From positions 124,001-188,000 of the forward strand of contig BROG01000141.1 of NCBI GenBank assembly GCA_030159075.1: a stretch of DNA of 64,000 nt, given 5' to 3'. The translations under genes were made by a program, and so were the position numbers. The stretch's first letter is position 1, and every line of letters begins with the position of its first letter. This document shows, in pieces, positions 13,963 through 28,000 of the stretch. The stretch comes from Atrina japonica. Its lineage: Eukaryota > Mollusca > Bivalvia > Pterioida > Pinnidae. The notes below the pieces were generated by a model, which was given only the letters and a program-made list of their open reading frames with translations, was not told the origin of the DNA and made no database searches.

Positions 13963-14142
13963 GTAGAACCTGTCTTGTAAGAGAACTGTCTTATGAGACC
14001 ACCTGTTTTGAAAGACCACATTTAAAAAAATCAATTTGTTGAACAATTCTTTCATCATGACCTCTACAGAGAGAGACCACCTGTCTTGATAGACCATATT
14101 TTCACGGTAGATGCAGTGGTCTCTAGAGTCAGGTTCCACAGT
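13963..14142. repeat. Dispersed palindromic repeat (GAGACCACCTGTCTT family)
   Basis: AGTAGAACCTGTCTTGTAAG at left, GTCAGGTTCCACAGTA at right, with internal GAGACCACCTG copies. Related to 18876-18964, 23785-23972 and 30055-30238. Confidence 0.7.
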
Positions 14143-15898
14143 ACAACACAGCGATATCAACAAACTCATCAATCAACAGCACCTGCTCAAAAGGCAAAAA
14201 GCAAAAATCTTGCCCCACTCACTATGTCTACTTATAAATGAGCAAATACACTTTTAGCTGCATAACGTATCTTATACCATGACAAAAGATTTTTGTAGGA
14301 GATTGTCCAGAATTTTAATTTTCGGTAATGTATCCTACTTTGACAAAGATTCTAGATACTAATGTTAATCTCATTTCACTTGAGTTTTGTACATCTAAAT
14401 AGAAACTTGTTATTTTTTCCAATATTCAATGTATTTTTTCCAAGTTCTAACTTAAGTTTCTTACATGTGTATGACAGGAGACATCGTAAAATTTACAAAA
14501 GACGAATATTGATGACAAATGGAAAAAAAATATACACTTTGTAATAAGACGATAAAACAACATAATCAATGTAAGATAGACAAGGACACACTATGATACA
14601 AGAACTGTGATACTTGACATATCTGTAACTCTTTACATGCAGTAATATTTGTACATACTAGTCATACACTCTACAAAATGTACATATTCTCTGAAGTAAC
14701 AAAAGAAAAAAACGTGATAACTAAGCAATAAGCATATCCCTTAAAAAGCAGCGAGAAAGCAATAAATTTATGTGTCTAATTTACATATTGATACACTAAA
14801 TTTACATATATCTTTAAAAACAATAAACAGCCATGCTGCCTGATAACGTGAGATCTTTACAAGGCCATCTTTGTAATTCCTTTCCGCTAGCTTATTATTA
14901 ATTCCATAATTATCCTTGAACACCATTTTCAAAATTTGAATCACAAAATCAGTTTTTCACTTCAACATGTTCAAATATTACTTAAATATTCCTTTACATT
15001 AAAATCTATTTCACTATCTGCCAAACCCTTTGAATAAAAACATGCCAAAGGTGACGCTGTCTGTTAATATACATGTATGTTATCTTAAAGCAAACTGTGA
15101 CAAAATCTTGTTTCAATTAACTTTTCTAAACTCCGTTTTTTCTGCAGAAAACCAGAAATGTCATTCATTAAAACAAAATTTTATACTATAATGATAAAAC
15201 AGTCCATTTACAGAGCATTGTTTCATTATCACTTGAATAGATGTCAATTTCCATACTTCCCCTACCAAATATTTAAAACTGTTTTGTCATAGATTTCGTT
15301 TTGTTTTAATGATATACCAGCAGATGACCAATTCTTGCCATGGTTCTGGTTTGACAACAAATCTACAATATTTCAGCATGCATTAAAGGGTCATTAAAAA
15401 GAAAAAAACCCAGATGTTATGCAACATGTCTGTGAAAAATATATAGTAAGACATCGGTCGCAAAACCAAAATTTGACATCGCACCATTGCACTGTCGAGA
15501 TCTGGTCCACAGCCAGTACAGTTCCTGTACATTTACAACTACTGTATTTAACCCAATAAGCACCCAGGGCACTACAAAAATAGGAAAAATAGGGGTGGGC
15601 ATTTATTGGGACCAGTTGATATTCAAGTTCACATAAAGTAGGTAATTTTTTATAAGGGACTATGATAAAGTTGTTGTACTGGTTTACAGGTAGTTAACAC
15701 TGAGAACACATATAAACACTCTTGTGTTGCTGAGGGCTTGAGAAAAACTGTTATTGAAATTGTCCTTGTCAACCGGCTAGAAAACATACTTGATTGAGTG
15801 TGAGAAAAGGGGGAGGAGTTCTTATAGGGACATGGGCATTCATTGGGTCGATTACAGTAATAGCTCGTCTTCCTTTATTTTCTAAACAAAATTGTTTT

Positions 15899-15992
15899 TG
15901 ACCCATTTACCCCTGAAGCCAAATTTGGGATAGCCTATGTCATTAATTTTTGGAAGAGTCCATTAATAGTTTAGGGAAAGATGTGTTAAGAG
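15899..15992. repeat. About 90-bp MITE-like repeat, same family as 3092-3186
   Basis: Copy with ACCCATTTACCCCTGAAGCC and GATGTGTTAAG at the right end. Confidence 0.65.
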
Positions 15993-17010
15993 ACATAGAA
16001 TATATTACTGAAATGTTGCTGAAGAAGTTGATGCTAAGATTTCACCACCAACTGACAATCTTTGTTTTACGAGAGAATAAAAGTTCACCTCTGGTTGGCT
16101 ACGACACTTGTACAATTAGAATATCAGAAAGTCCAATTCCTACGTCACAATGTTCTTATGTATGTTCACATTTCATCTTGGCAGTATTATCATCATGATC
16201 TGGCTCATAATATATGAATGACATTTTATTCAGGATGTTGTCAATTTAAATGTGTGACTTGGCATATATATGTACACAGGTATGTACTGGAAAGAGTGGA
16301 AATACCATAACATCTCTGAAATAGTTACAAAAGGCCTTAAATTGGAATTGATACAAACATACCATACGCATAAAACAAATACATACAGGTACACGGTCAC
16401 AAAAATGATATCAACTTATATGTAGAATCTATGATATACATGTATAGTCATACAGCAGGTTACAAGTCCATGAATACCTACATTAAAAAAACAAATGAAT
16501 ATGGCAATATACAATGGGCTACTTTCTATAATACAGCACTTCTTAGAAGGATTTCCATGGTAACGATGTAAATAATGCAATTCTTCCTGAGGTAGTTATG
16601 AATTTATTAATCTTTGACTGTCCTTCATAAAACAAGACGTCACACTTGATCAAAGTATCGAGACTCCACAAGGTTCGCTTATTCTATTAATACATACAAC
16701 AGTCCATGCGAATGTGAACAGGTTAATGTTCAGTAATATAAGAGTTTCCTCCCTTGATCAAGTTAAGTTGGGATTTTTTTTTATGTTCACACTAATAAAA
16801 ATTCAATGATAAAAAAATAATAATAATAAATTAATAAAGCCACAATGACCTTTCCTGCTTTGTCTTTACACTTGATTTACATTTGAGTAAGCAAAAGAAA
16901 AAATAATAAACAATAAAAACAATACTTGTACTAAAATACACAATGAATTTGAAATGATTAGTTCCCCCAAACAAAAGCAATGAACAAACGAAAACAAAAA
17001 AAACCCTCCC

Positions 17011-17104
17011 TTTTAACTTGGTCACCCCTAAAAACACATTTGGACTGGTCTAAGTCATTGATTTGCAGAAGAGACCATTGTTTTTCAAGGTTTGATGAGT
17101 CAAG
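17011..17104. repeat. About 90-bp MITE-like repeat, same family as 3092-3186
   Basis: Copy with TCACCCCTAAAAACACATTT, GGACTGGTCTAAGTCATTG and TTTGATGAGTCAA. Confidence 0.75.
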
Positions 17105-17845
17105 GGTTTAATTTTCCTTTGTTTGATACGATAAGGACAGTCAAAAACTAGTATTATGCTTGTAATGTTCCAGCCCTATAAAACTTTGAATCCTTTCCCA
17201 TGGAATCTACTATGGTAATGGATATCTTGGAAAACTCATTCATTATTGAAACATGATAAAAATGGAATTTGAATGTATTATATACTAGTCCTACAATAAA
17301 AGTGCATTATAAACAATAAATGAATTTGACAAAAAATCGAGCAACCATGATTCTTCCACGTGTGTTCAAAATTAAATTACTGAAAATTGAAAACAAAATG
17401 ATGAAAATGATATAAGTTAGTCTATCAGAACTAAAATCATAATAACAACAAACATTTTTTTCTTTAAATTGGAGTCTTGCATATAGGCCTACAAGTGTCG
17501 ATTTGTTGACATCCAAGTCAACGTATATATTTTTACGATAATTCATTAGTTAAGTCATATGAAGTACATCAGAACATGATCATCAATTTCACCCAATTAA
17601 ACATTCCGAAGCTCATTTTGTTTAATTGATATAAAAATCATAGTGCCAGTTTACATCTATATTCATCTTTCTGAAAACAAATATTAATTTAAAAAATCTG
17701 ATTAATGACTAATTATTTCACAGGCAAGGCCCGCTTATTGTAATAAAACATTCGTGTCAATAATTTGTTTTTCACTAGTTCATCATCACAGCTGATGCAA
17801 ACAACAACGTAATCAATTTCTGTCAATCATAAATTCTTTTCATTA

Positions 17846-17940
17846 TTTAACTCATTCACCCCTAAAGACACATTTGGACTGGTCTAAGTCACTGATTCAC
17901 AGGAGAGTCCATTGTTTTTTTTCAGGGGTTGACGAATCAA
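17846..17940. repeat. About 90-bp MITE-like repeat, same family as 3092-3186
   Basis: A well-preserved copy: TTAACTCATTCACCCCTAAA at left, TTCAGGGGTTGACGAATCAA at right. Confidence 0.8.
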
Positions 17941-18204
17941 ACAATTAAATCACATTGCACATTCCGTGATTAACCAGAGCACAGTCTGTGATTAATCATA
18001 TATCACATAATAAAAAATGTTCCAATTTGCAAAACAAGAAAGAATATTCTCAATCCAGTGAGTGATGTCACATCAAACATATTACATAATGTTTGATACA
18101 TGTTTCTATGGAGACAGTTTAAAACATGTAGTATGTCTGATGATTCTATTCACACGTAGTATAAATATATACAAAATTTTCTGCTTCTATGGTATCAATG
18201 GTGA

Positions 18205-18606
18205 CTTCATGTCGCAAGTATCACTTTAATAGCTTCCTGTCATCAATGTCATCTTTGCACACTTTAACAATGCGATAGTCTGGATTTCTAATTCTGTAGA
18301 ACGAAAAAAAAAAACAAGACTATTTCGTCAGCCAACATCTACATCACTTGTACTCTTGACGGTCACCAAAATTATACCACCTCTAGTCTGTGAGAAAATT
18401 AAATAACAAAATCTTAAAACAAATTCCATAAACGTGAAATCTGGAAAAAGAAAACAGCACTGCAATCCGTAGAGTAAGTTATTTATAACACAGCCATTCT
18501 GAAGAATCTAGATCTTGTCTCTGAAAGCAATCCTAAAGTGCAGTCACATCCATCACAGCATATCAGATCAGTGTTTACTGATGGCAAGTCCAGTAACAGC
18601 ATACAA
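18205..18606 (-). other. Probable proximal 3' UTR of the KMT2C/D-like gene
   Basis: Non-coding directly after the stop. The first polyadenylation-like hexamer I see on the minus strand is ATTAAA at 18230-18225. No AATAAA (TTTATT on +) appears until about 16618, 2 kb further. The transcript end is not settled. A possible alternative exon at 18221-18293 is described in the findings. Confidence 0.4.
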
Positions 18607-18699
18607 TCAGTTCATCCATTTACGACAATTTGGAGCTCCACAACAACAAGGTATCTTATGTTGTTCATCCTCAAAATCAAACTTGTAGTCATACGTCAG
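18607..18699 (-). CDS. KMT2C/D-like last coding exon (SET-C and post-SET)
   Basis: 93 nt; encodes [20 protein letters not shown] then [10 protein letters not shown] and TGA. It carries the SET LTYDYKF tyrosines (2525 and 2527) and the post-SET zinc ligands Cys2540, Cys2542 and Cys2547. Ending a few residues after the last Cys with Asn as the final residue is typical of KMT2. Confidence 0.96.
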   Translation of the reverse strand: MTYDYKFDFEDEQHKIPCCCGAPNCRKWMN

Positions 18700-18971
18700 C
18701 TGTAAAAGACATATACATCCATTGTATCTGCTGCCATCATGTATATTATATTTAGTGATGATTAAAGTTCTTTTGATATAAAGTGGAACATTGCCTAAAG
18801 ACCACCTTGCTTTGGAAACCATCTCACAATTAAGACAATGAATTGAATTTCCAGTCTCTTCATTAATATTGAATCAGTACAGACTCTCACTTAAGAGACC
18901 ACCTAACAACTCGGACCACTTTGAGTCAGTCAGTTAGATGCTCTTAATAGCGAGGTTTCACTGCACGCACG

Positions 18972-19035
<64 letters not shown>

Positions 19036-22000
19036 AAATTGGTGGTGGCCAGTTTTTTATGGAGGGGAGAATCCGTTTACAATAAACACAGGAAGAGACC
19101 ACTGCTGTTCCACAAGTTAAATGGCAAACTTCCTCACAAAATTAGTTTTCATTCCAGCAGTGATCGAACCTGCACTGATCAGAGAGGAGAGACTTCATGG
19201 TTTAAAGCAAAATGTTCTTAACCACTTAGACATGGAGGCTATTTCTGAATTACACTTTGTCAAAAGGAATTATATTTTAGCTATTTCTAAATTTCACTTT
19301 GTCAAAAGGAATTATATTTTAGCTATTTCTAAATTTCACTTTGTCAAAAGGAATTATATTTTAGTTATTTCTGAATTACACTTTGTCAAAATGAATTATA
19401 TTTTAGCTATTTCTGAATTACACTTTGTCAAAAGGAATTATATTTCAGCTACTTCTGAATTATACCTTGTCAAAAGGAATCATATTTCAGCTACTTCTGA
19501 ATTATACCTTGTCAAAAGGAATTATATTTAAGCTATTTCTGAATTACACCTTGTCAAAAGGAATAATATTTTTCAAAAAGAATAATATTGTTGCTTTTTC
19601 TGAATTACATATTGGTAAAAAATTTGTTTAAACTGAAAATATGTTCATCTAGGAAGGAAGGTGGAGGCCTGGTATATGTCTGCATGTTTGACCTTTGAGC
19701 TCCAGTTGACTAATAATTTATAGCATAGCATTCATTTTACAAAAACTCATAGAATTTATCTACACGCCGATGACACCTTACCTCTTCCCCTTTTGGAATC
19801 CTTCGGTTTGTAATGATTATTATTTTACTTTCTTTATCAAATGGTACCACTTCTGCTACACAAACGGGGTTACAAGAATGGTTGATATATCTAGCAGGAC
19901 CACCAGCCATGGTGGCATCAACAACGGTCTCATTATCAATACGGAACATGTATACACCTCGATTCTGGAATAAAAATAAAATAAAAGCTAATATATATAT
20001 ATATATATATATGGTTGAACCATTTTTACAATGAAACTCTGCTTTATTTGAAATGATTTTGATTCCCTGACCAAATGGCTTTATTACCATTATAACCCAT
20101 TTATTTTAAACATATTCCCCTTCGATTTCAATACATCCAGGTCGACTGTAATTTATTTTTGTGATGTATTGTAAGCTCTATCTGTCATAATTACAGAATT
20201 AAAATTTTAAAGTTGTGATATTGCTGTGTCCATTTATGATGCCTTTTCCTATACATATTACTGTTTAGATAAATTTTTTGTAAAGACGATGTTTGCCATT
20301 ACTGTTTTAACGTTACCTGTTCTTCGTACAATATCTCCTTCCGATTTGCCACTTCATTTCGAATTAAGTCACCTATGTATTCTATCACCATTGTATGTTT
20401 TTCCAGGTCCCTGGCAGCAAATAAGCCTAATCCCTGTAGAAATATAAGCAATGCTGATTAAATGATCAAACTGAGAACAAGACCACAGTTGTTACTTTGT
20501 ATATGCTGATTAAATGATCAAACTGAGAACAAGACCACAGTTGTTACTTTGTATATGAAACAATAAAAGGCTCCTAGAAGCCTGAACTATTCACCTAGCT
20601 AAACTTTGAAGAAAGAATTTGACCAATTAGTGTTCAGTTGCATCAAGATTTTGACTCGTTCTAGATTGTTGTTTGTTTAATTTTTGCTGTTTCTGCCATT
20701 AGATGATTGGGCGAAATTTTCAAGTTAAATACATGAGGCATGGACATGCATGCCATCCATGATACTGAAGTGATGAAGGGCGAATTTTTCTGTCATGGAA
20801 GGCCAAACATAACTGGAAGCGAAAATTTCCAAGTATACAGTATTTTCATTGTCTTATAGCCTACATAGACAACAAGAGACCACGACATTACAATCTTACC
20901 TGAATGCGAGACCTTCCTAGGTAGACATTGTTTCTCCATTCTGTTTTCAACTTCCTGTACTGCTGGGACTTGGAGTGGACAAACTGTTTCATGTATGGAG
21001 AATTGATATCTCCAGTAATGCCCGTCACAGTGGCCGGTAGTGAGCGAGATGTGTTACTGGACTGGAGTGTGTGAGGCCTGAGAAAAACAACAGAAGAGTT
21101 ACAAACATACAAGAAATCCCATGTTTTACAATGTGGTTTGGAATGTTGTGAGTTGTGGGACTGTCCTCCCCATAGTTTGACTCAAAGTTGTGGGACTGTC
21201 CTCCCCATAGTTTGACTCAAAGTTGTGGGGCTGTCCTCCCCATAGTTTGGTTCAAAGTTGTGGGGCTGTCCTCCCCATAGTTTGGTTCAAAGTTGTGGGG
21301 CTGTCCTCCCCATAGTTTGGTTCAAAGTTGTGGGGTTTCCCTCCCCATAGTGTGGTTCAAAGTTGTGGGACTGTCCTCCCCATAGTTTGGTTCAAAGTTG
21401 TGGGGCTGTCCTCCCCATAGTTTGGTTCAAAGTTGTGGAGTTGCCCTCCCCATAGTGTGGTTCAAAGCTGTGGGACTGTCCTACCAATAGTTTGGTTCTA
21501 AGATGTAGGACTGTGCTTCCCATAAATTGGTTTTATGCTGTAGGTCTGTCCTCTCTTAAATAAGTTGTAGGACTGTACTCCCCATAGTTTGTTTTTTTAA
21601 GTTGTGTAATTTGGTTCAAAGCTGTGGTACTGTCCTCCACGTAGTTTGGTTTTAAGCTGTGGGACTGTCCTCCACATACTTTAGTTTTAAGCTGTGGGAC
21701 TGTCCTCCCAGTAGTTTGGTTCTAAGTCATGGGAATTTCCTCTCTACAGTGTAGTTCTAAGTTAAATATATTTACAAAATACAAACAAATGCTGAAGATA
21801 ATATAATTTATAATGATAATAAGTGACAAAGCTACTTACTTCCTGAAGTGAGTTCGAAGTTTTGGTTCGGTCCTAGCACAGCCTGTGGGGTTTATTGTAA
21901 GTGGCATCTCAATTCGCAGAGACCGTGAAAACTTGAATGAGTAGTTTGTCAGTAAATCTGTGCCTGGCAGCTGCGAGACAAGGCAAACAAATTCATTTAT

Positions 22001-25000
22001 TTACTGGTATTATAGATACTCGAAAGATCATTGCAACTCCAGGACTAACTTTTCACAACTGAATAGTATGTAGCCTCTAGTAACTTCACAAGTGATTTAT
22101 CATAACTAAAATTTAAAAGATAAGTAGAAAATAGGTCAAACTGGTTTTGTTTGTTTGCTTATTGATGTTTAACGTCCCACTCAGGAATATTTCACTCATA
22201 TGGAGACGTCACCATCTGCCGGTGAAGGGCTTCTAATTTTGGCCTATGCTCAGCACTTACGTGAGCAATGAGGGTTCTTTAACATGCCGACACCTACTGT
22301 GACACGGGAACTCGGTTTTTACTGTCTCATCCGAAGGACAAGAAACCAACCTGCCACTGGCTGGACTCAAACTCACGACTTTATGATCAAGAGTCGAGCG
22401 CACTACCAACTGAGCCAGGCCGGCTCGGGCAAAGTGGTTAAAGTGTAGGACAACTCTAATTACAGTGAAACTTGTATAAAACCGGTCTTTATATGGAAGT
22501 TGTCTTTATATAGAGGTTGATTTGTACACAAATGGCACTATTGGGGACAGCAAAAAGCAGTTTTTGTGACCAGGTGGTCTTTATATTCAGGTGGTCGCTA
22601 AAGCAGGTTTTACTGTATATGTATCTGATGCAGCTGTTATGCATTCTTAGACACAAAAGTAGTGTTAAGGTAGATGATACACATGAATTCTGTATTAGAA
22701 TTTAAATGTTGTTTTACGCCACACTCAAAATATTATTTGAAATATGGTGGCAGTCAGTTTTTTGGTGGTGGAGGAGAGAACCCGGTTACAATGCTTCCAG
22801 GATGAGACCACCGGCCTTCAACAAGCAAACTGTCTCACAAAATCAACTTAGGTTCCTGAGGGACTCGAACCTGTGATGACTAGAGATGAGAGACTTCATG
22901 GTTTTTAAGTGTGATGCTCTAACCACTCGGCCATAGAGACCTCCTCCCTATAGATTTTATACAAACACCGCTGACATATAACAGCTTTATTGTACCTAAG
23001 TAAATCCACAAGTAGAGCAATCTACTGTCAAACACTGGTCCTATTCAGCATCCTTTGCCAAGCCTCATCACCTCAGCAAATGTTCACAAATTAAAATAAT
23101 TTTCTCTCGAGGTCCACAATCATGTAATGAAGTCCTCTTCATTTGAAGGGATATGCCTGCCTTCATATGTATTAATCTGTGACTTGGTAACCAAGGCAAC
23201 AAACATGTCAACAAACAAACAAAAAAATGACTGACTATCAAAGTCTACCATAAGTCACTTCCATATCACAGGAAATTGTACTTACAGATTCAATGACTCT
23301 AACGATAGCTGGTTCAGTTAATCCAAACATTTCTTCTCCTGTAATAAAATTGGGGAATATTTTGACTAGATCTGCATTTCTTCTGAGTCTGTCCAGAGGT
23401 TCCAGAACCTTTTTCCAGACATCTGTTGGAGAAGAATCCTGTAGAAGTATATCCTCTGCTCCAGGTTCTACCACCCGGATGTTAAATACAGGATGACCTT
23501 CGTTTTCCGTTATGCTGCATATGTAGCGACAACGCTTATACAAACGTCGCATGCTCCAATATAAACGACTTGACTTAAAGCCCACCTGCAATGAAAGAAG
23601 GCCAGAGAAAATCTGTTAAAGACGATTACTTAGTTAACACCAAAAAAAAACAAAAAAAAAACACCAGATTCTACATCCATATAATGTATCATCTACAAAT
23701 ACATTCTTAATACTAGGATATATTTATTTTTTGTTAGTTGAGTTGTTCTGAATGTATTTAAAGCACTGATTCAGTTGGATAAATACAGTTGAACCTCGTC
23801 TAAATACCATATGTATGCATCTCCCTTTAGAGACCACCTCATGTTTCAGACAAATTTTCAGTCTCTTGATAAACATCCAATAAAAACAGAACCTCATTGA
23901 AGAGACCACCTCACTAATCGGACCACTTTGAGTCAGTCAGCCAGGTGGTCTTAATAGCAAAGTTCCACTGTATTACAAAAATATGTCTATTTTACTCCAA
24001 AATCTAAATTGTCAAGTCCTTGACATATGACTAAGATATCTTATGATGATCTCGTTACATTCCAACTACTCTGTCAATAGAAAATGTCTCCAGATAAATA
24101 CTTACAGGATATATTGAGTAGTTGTTGTGGAATCTTCCAGTTTGTATTTGGTGAGGGAGAAGCTGGCCCACACTGTGTAACACCAGGGATCCAATCCTCA
24201 GTGTGTGATGACCTTCCTCCTGCCCATGTACCATACTGTACAGAGATGACAAAACATACAGATAATAACAATGAATACGATTTGCAGGTTACAGTAGTAG
24301 GTATATAGTAAACCTCAATGTAACAACTTACAGATATTTTTATCTTAGGTTGAGCCTTGTGATATCCACAAAACATAGAAATTGATCATTAGTAGAGGTG
24401 TAATGATGCATTGGTTTATCCAATAGTACACCCCTCGGTGTCAATGCATCAGTGCTAAAGTTAGAAACCATTTCTATTGCCAATAGTAATGCTAATATTG
24501 CAATATGTGTGATAGTTTTATAATAGCCAAGGACATCATTAACTTTTTTAGTAACAGGTGAAACTGTCAAAGTAACAGGAGAATTTGTGTCTTTTTGTAT
24601 AGAAGTCTCTGTAATTTTGTCAAAAGTAGGCGGCTATTTATTGAGAGTAGGGGTTAAATTCGCCTGTTACCGCCTTCTAATGACATCCCTGATAGTGAAG
24701 TGATTGTAGTGAACAGAATATAACGACTCAATTAATCGAGTTATATTAACGACTGTTTTAATTCCATCATTAAATACACGTTTCTTCCTGTTTGTATGAA
24801 ATTGTAAGAGTAACGCAATAGTTTGTCAATATCACAATTCTATGCTTCAACAAATTTGAAATCACTCTCCGGGGTTTTGGATAATTATTGTACAAATAAC
24901 TAAAAATTCTTCAGTTCTGTTGTGTCAAATAAAAAGTGATTTTGGATGTAGTAATTTTTCAGCATATTATAACTAAATGATCCTTGGTTCTGTAGTATTA

Positions 25001-28000
25001 AAGACACAATAAGTAATATGTGTAATAAGATCTGTACTTACTTAGCCACTTGTTTATCTTCGTTACGATTGATATACACTCTGCGATACACTGACAGTGA
25101 TTCTAACACATTTTCTGCACCCTGTTTTGGAGCATGGGTTGGGCATAAAATTGTCTGAAAAAGGAAAAAAGTATGAAGATTTTCAAAAATGAGCCGAGTA
25201 CAGTAAAAATTGTCTGAAATAGAAAAAAAATGAAGAGTTTCAAAAATATACTGAGTACGGTCAAATTCACTAAAATCTTTTATGATTGTGCATGTATGTC
25301 TGTGTGATTGTGCATGTGTAAGTGTGTGTGTGTGTGTGTGTGTTTGTGCATACGTGTAAGTGTGACAATTCATGTCCAGGGCTGAATCAGTGGTGGTCTG
25401 GCCTATATTTAAAACATTGCCGTATCTGAAATCATTTCAAAATTTTTCAATCACTTACCTTATCTTGAAAAAACATACATCCTACTTTCTTAGCACAGCC
25501 TAAGTGATAATATTTGGGACATCTCATGTTAAAACAGCCAACGGTTGCTCCCTTAACTTTACAACAGGCACATTCAATGGTTTGGCCTCGCGTATAAGCC
25601 ACATCGACGTTCATCAAAGCTCCGTTCAATGTCTCATACACTTCAGATGACCACAATGCACAGTTTAGATGAGCCCATTTGTTAATGTCCATATTTAGAA
25701 GTCTACAAATATACAACATAATACAGATCAGTGATAAAATAAAGCATTTCTACATAAGGAATAAGCTGGAATGTACCCAGAAATATTACAATGTTTGTCC
25801 CTTTTTTTGTTAAAATTTGGAAGAACAGGCATACACAATACAAATTATCACAACAATTACAAAAATACACAGTTAACAATAGATAATTAGATAAAACTTC
25901 ATTACCTTCCCGGGCCATCTGTGTCTCCATCTCCCATTAATTGACAAAAAGCACATTTTCTGGACTCCTCCATGTTATTTTGTGGGACAATTATTGTTCC
26001 AAGAGCTTTCCAAAGCTGAAAAAATTAAGATAAGAATTATTTTAAAATATCAAGGATCTTATAGATGTAAAAGTAATATAAAAATACATTCTGTAATAAA
26101 AACCATTTTGAGTTCTATACATAGAATTATGAAATCAAAGTATGTATTTTGTGTACTACATTATGATGTCTATACTGACATGAATTTTTGTCCTACTTAT
26201 TAACTCATCACCCCCTGAAAAACAATGGACTCTTCTGTAAATCAATAACTGTTAAATAACAAATTTATTCTATTATAGGAGGGTTCTCTTTACTCAGACA
26301 AAAATTATATCCCTATGAAATTTAGACGCCTCCTTGCAGAACCACTTTAAATAGTTATCAAAAAGTGAATAGCATGAAGATATCAATCAAATTAAGATAG
26401 AACAGGTGTTATGAATTAACCCACCTACTCCCTTCATAAACACATTTAAGAGAAATAATATACCAGGTGGGTGTATTGAAAGTGTTGATATACCGCTATA
26501 GCCACAATCAATACAACAGAAACTAAACTAAAAATAGCAATGAAAATTATTCAAAGCAGATGGAAACGATAATGAAAATTACAATGGCTGGCTTTTGAAC
26601 TAAGGAAACAGGGATTTTCCACACTCTTTGGGGAATGGGGCCTGTGCCTTTTGAATTGGGAATTTTAGCAATAGTTTATTGAAATTGGGAAATCTAGAAA
26701 TACACAAAACTTTGTGAGAATATAAGAATCTCTTTAAATTCAGTCATTTGATTCAATTAGGAAATTTCAACTCCAAATTGGGAAAAAATGTGTTGTTTCT
26801 GCATTGGGAATGGGGTCTTATTTTGGCCCTCTTTGGAAAAGCCATGGGTAAAGTATTTTCATGTAAGTCTCTGATTTCATTAATACTCCTTTGGAGGAAA
26901 CCTTTCAAAAATGAAAACTTCATGTACTAAAATCGTTTTCACTGTATTTTCTATATGTAGGTAGGATTGAACAATATACAGAACGTTTTGATCCACATCA
27001 TACATACGTTTCCTATTTCTCTCTCTGGTACCCCTGGCACTGTACCCAGTGTTTTAGTGAAGGAAGGATCCCATTTTTTATATCTTACATCTTTCCATTT
27101 CTTGACCAAAGGCTGAAAATAAAAATTATGGGAAAATTGAATATTCTGTCATCTAATTTTGTGAATTACATATCGAAACATTTTTATAAAACAAAAATGT
27201 GATTTTCCTGACATTTGAAACATTACTGGTTTTAGCACATTTTAGTAAATATATATATATATATATATACACATACATATATATATATTTCAATTACAGT
27301 AATTAAATCCTAAGAATACCTGAAAATTTCTAAATAAACTAGTAGTGACTAACAGAATCTTACATGGGGTGTGTTGAGTGGATAAGAAAATCTCCACGCA
27401 AGGGGTAAGAATCTGGCTGTCCAATCTGAGGGTTTCCCAAGGTTTGGACTTAAAGATTCTTGCTATGAGGGTGGAGATTTCCGTTTCCACTCAACACACC
27501 TATGTTTGGTTATTTTTTTCTCCCATGCTTCACGTACATGTTTATGTAATGCAAATAAAGTCTGACATTACTACTTATGCATCTGCATTCTCATTAGGCC
27601 TACATAGGGCCTTGAAGCCAGAGATGCTTCACGTCATAAATTGTATTGTGATGTCATACTGCGTGTAGCTTGTCAATACCCTAGGGATCGACTAGGAAAT
27701 CATTCCCTGGTAAAAAAGAAAGAGAATTCAGTGAACCGTGGGAGAATCATATGTCCTAACTGAGTCATTGTTCATCCTGTACCTTCTGTGACTCCAGACT
27801 GCTGGTTCTTCTGTGTTTCTTTGCTATTTTTTCATCAGATTTCTGTTGCAAAGCTGGACTTGACTGGACGCCTGGTGTTAAAGCACCCATTGATGTTGGG
27901 GTGGAGGAATTTGGTGTCATTGGAGTTTCCATCCTTGTTGGTGTTGAAGGAGTAAGAGCCTCAGAACTTTTGGGACTAACAATATCTGCCATTGATGAAT

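Larger units (their letters stand above)
11430..18204. other. AT-rich non-coding region downstream of the KMT2C/D-like gene
   Basis: No coding exon with family resemblance was found on either strand. It holds dispersed repeats at 12286-12470, 13963-14142, 15899-15992, 17011-17104 and 17846-17940. It could be partly a very long 3' UTR, or intergenic. Confidence 0.5.

Noticed and set aside
19121..19531. 136-codon plus-strand open frame with [14 protein letters not shown] repeats
   Set aside because: The 42-bp minisatellite has a period divisible by three, which keeps one frame open; it lies in an intron of the minus-strand gene and includes a SINE.
25038..25373. Frame with HTHTHT run overlapping exon 13
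   Set aside because: Only 25042-25154 is exon, in the frame supported by splice phase; the HTHTHT part is a (GT)n microsatellite in the intron.
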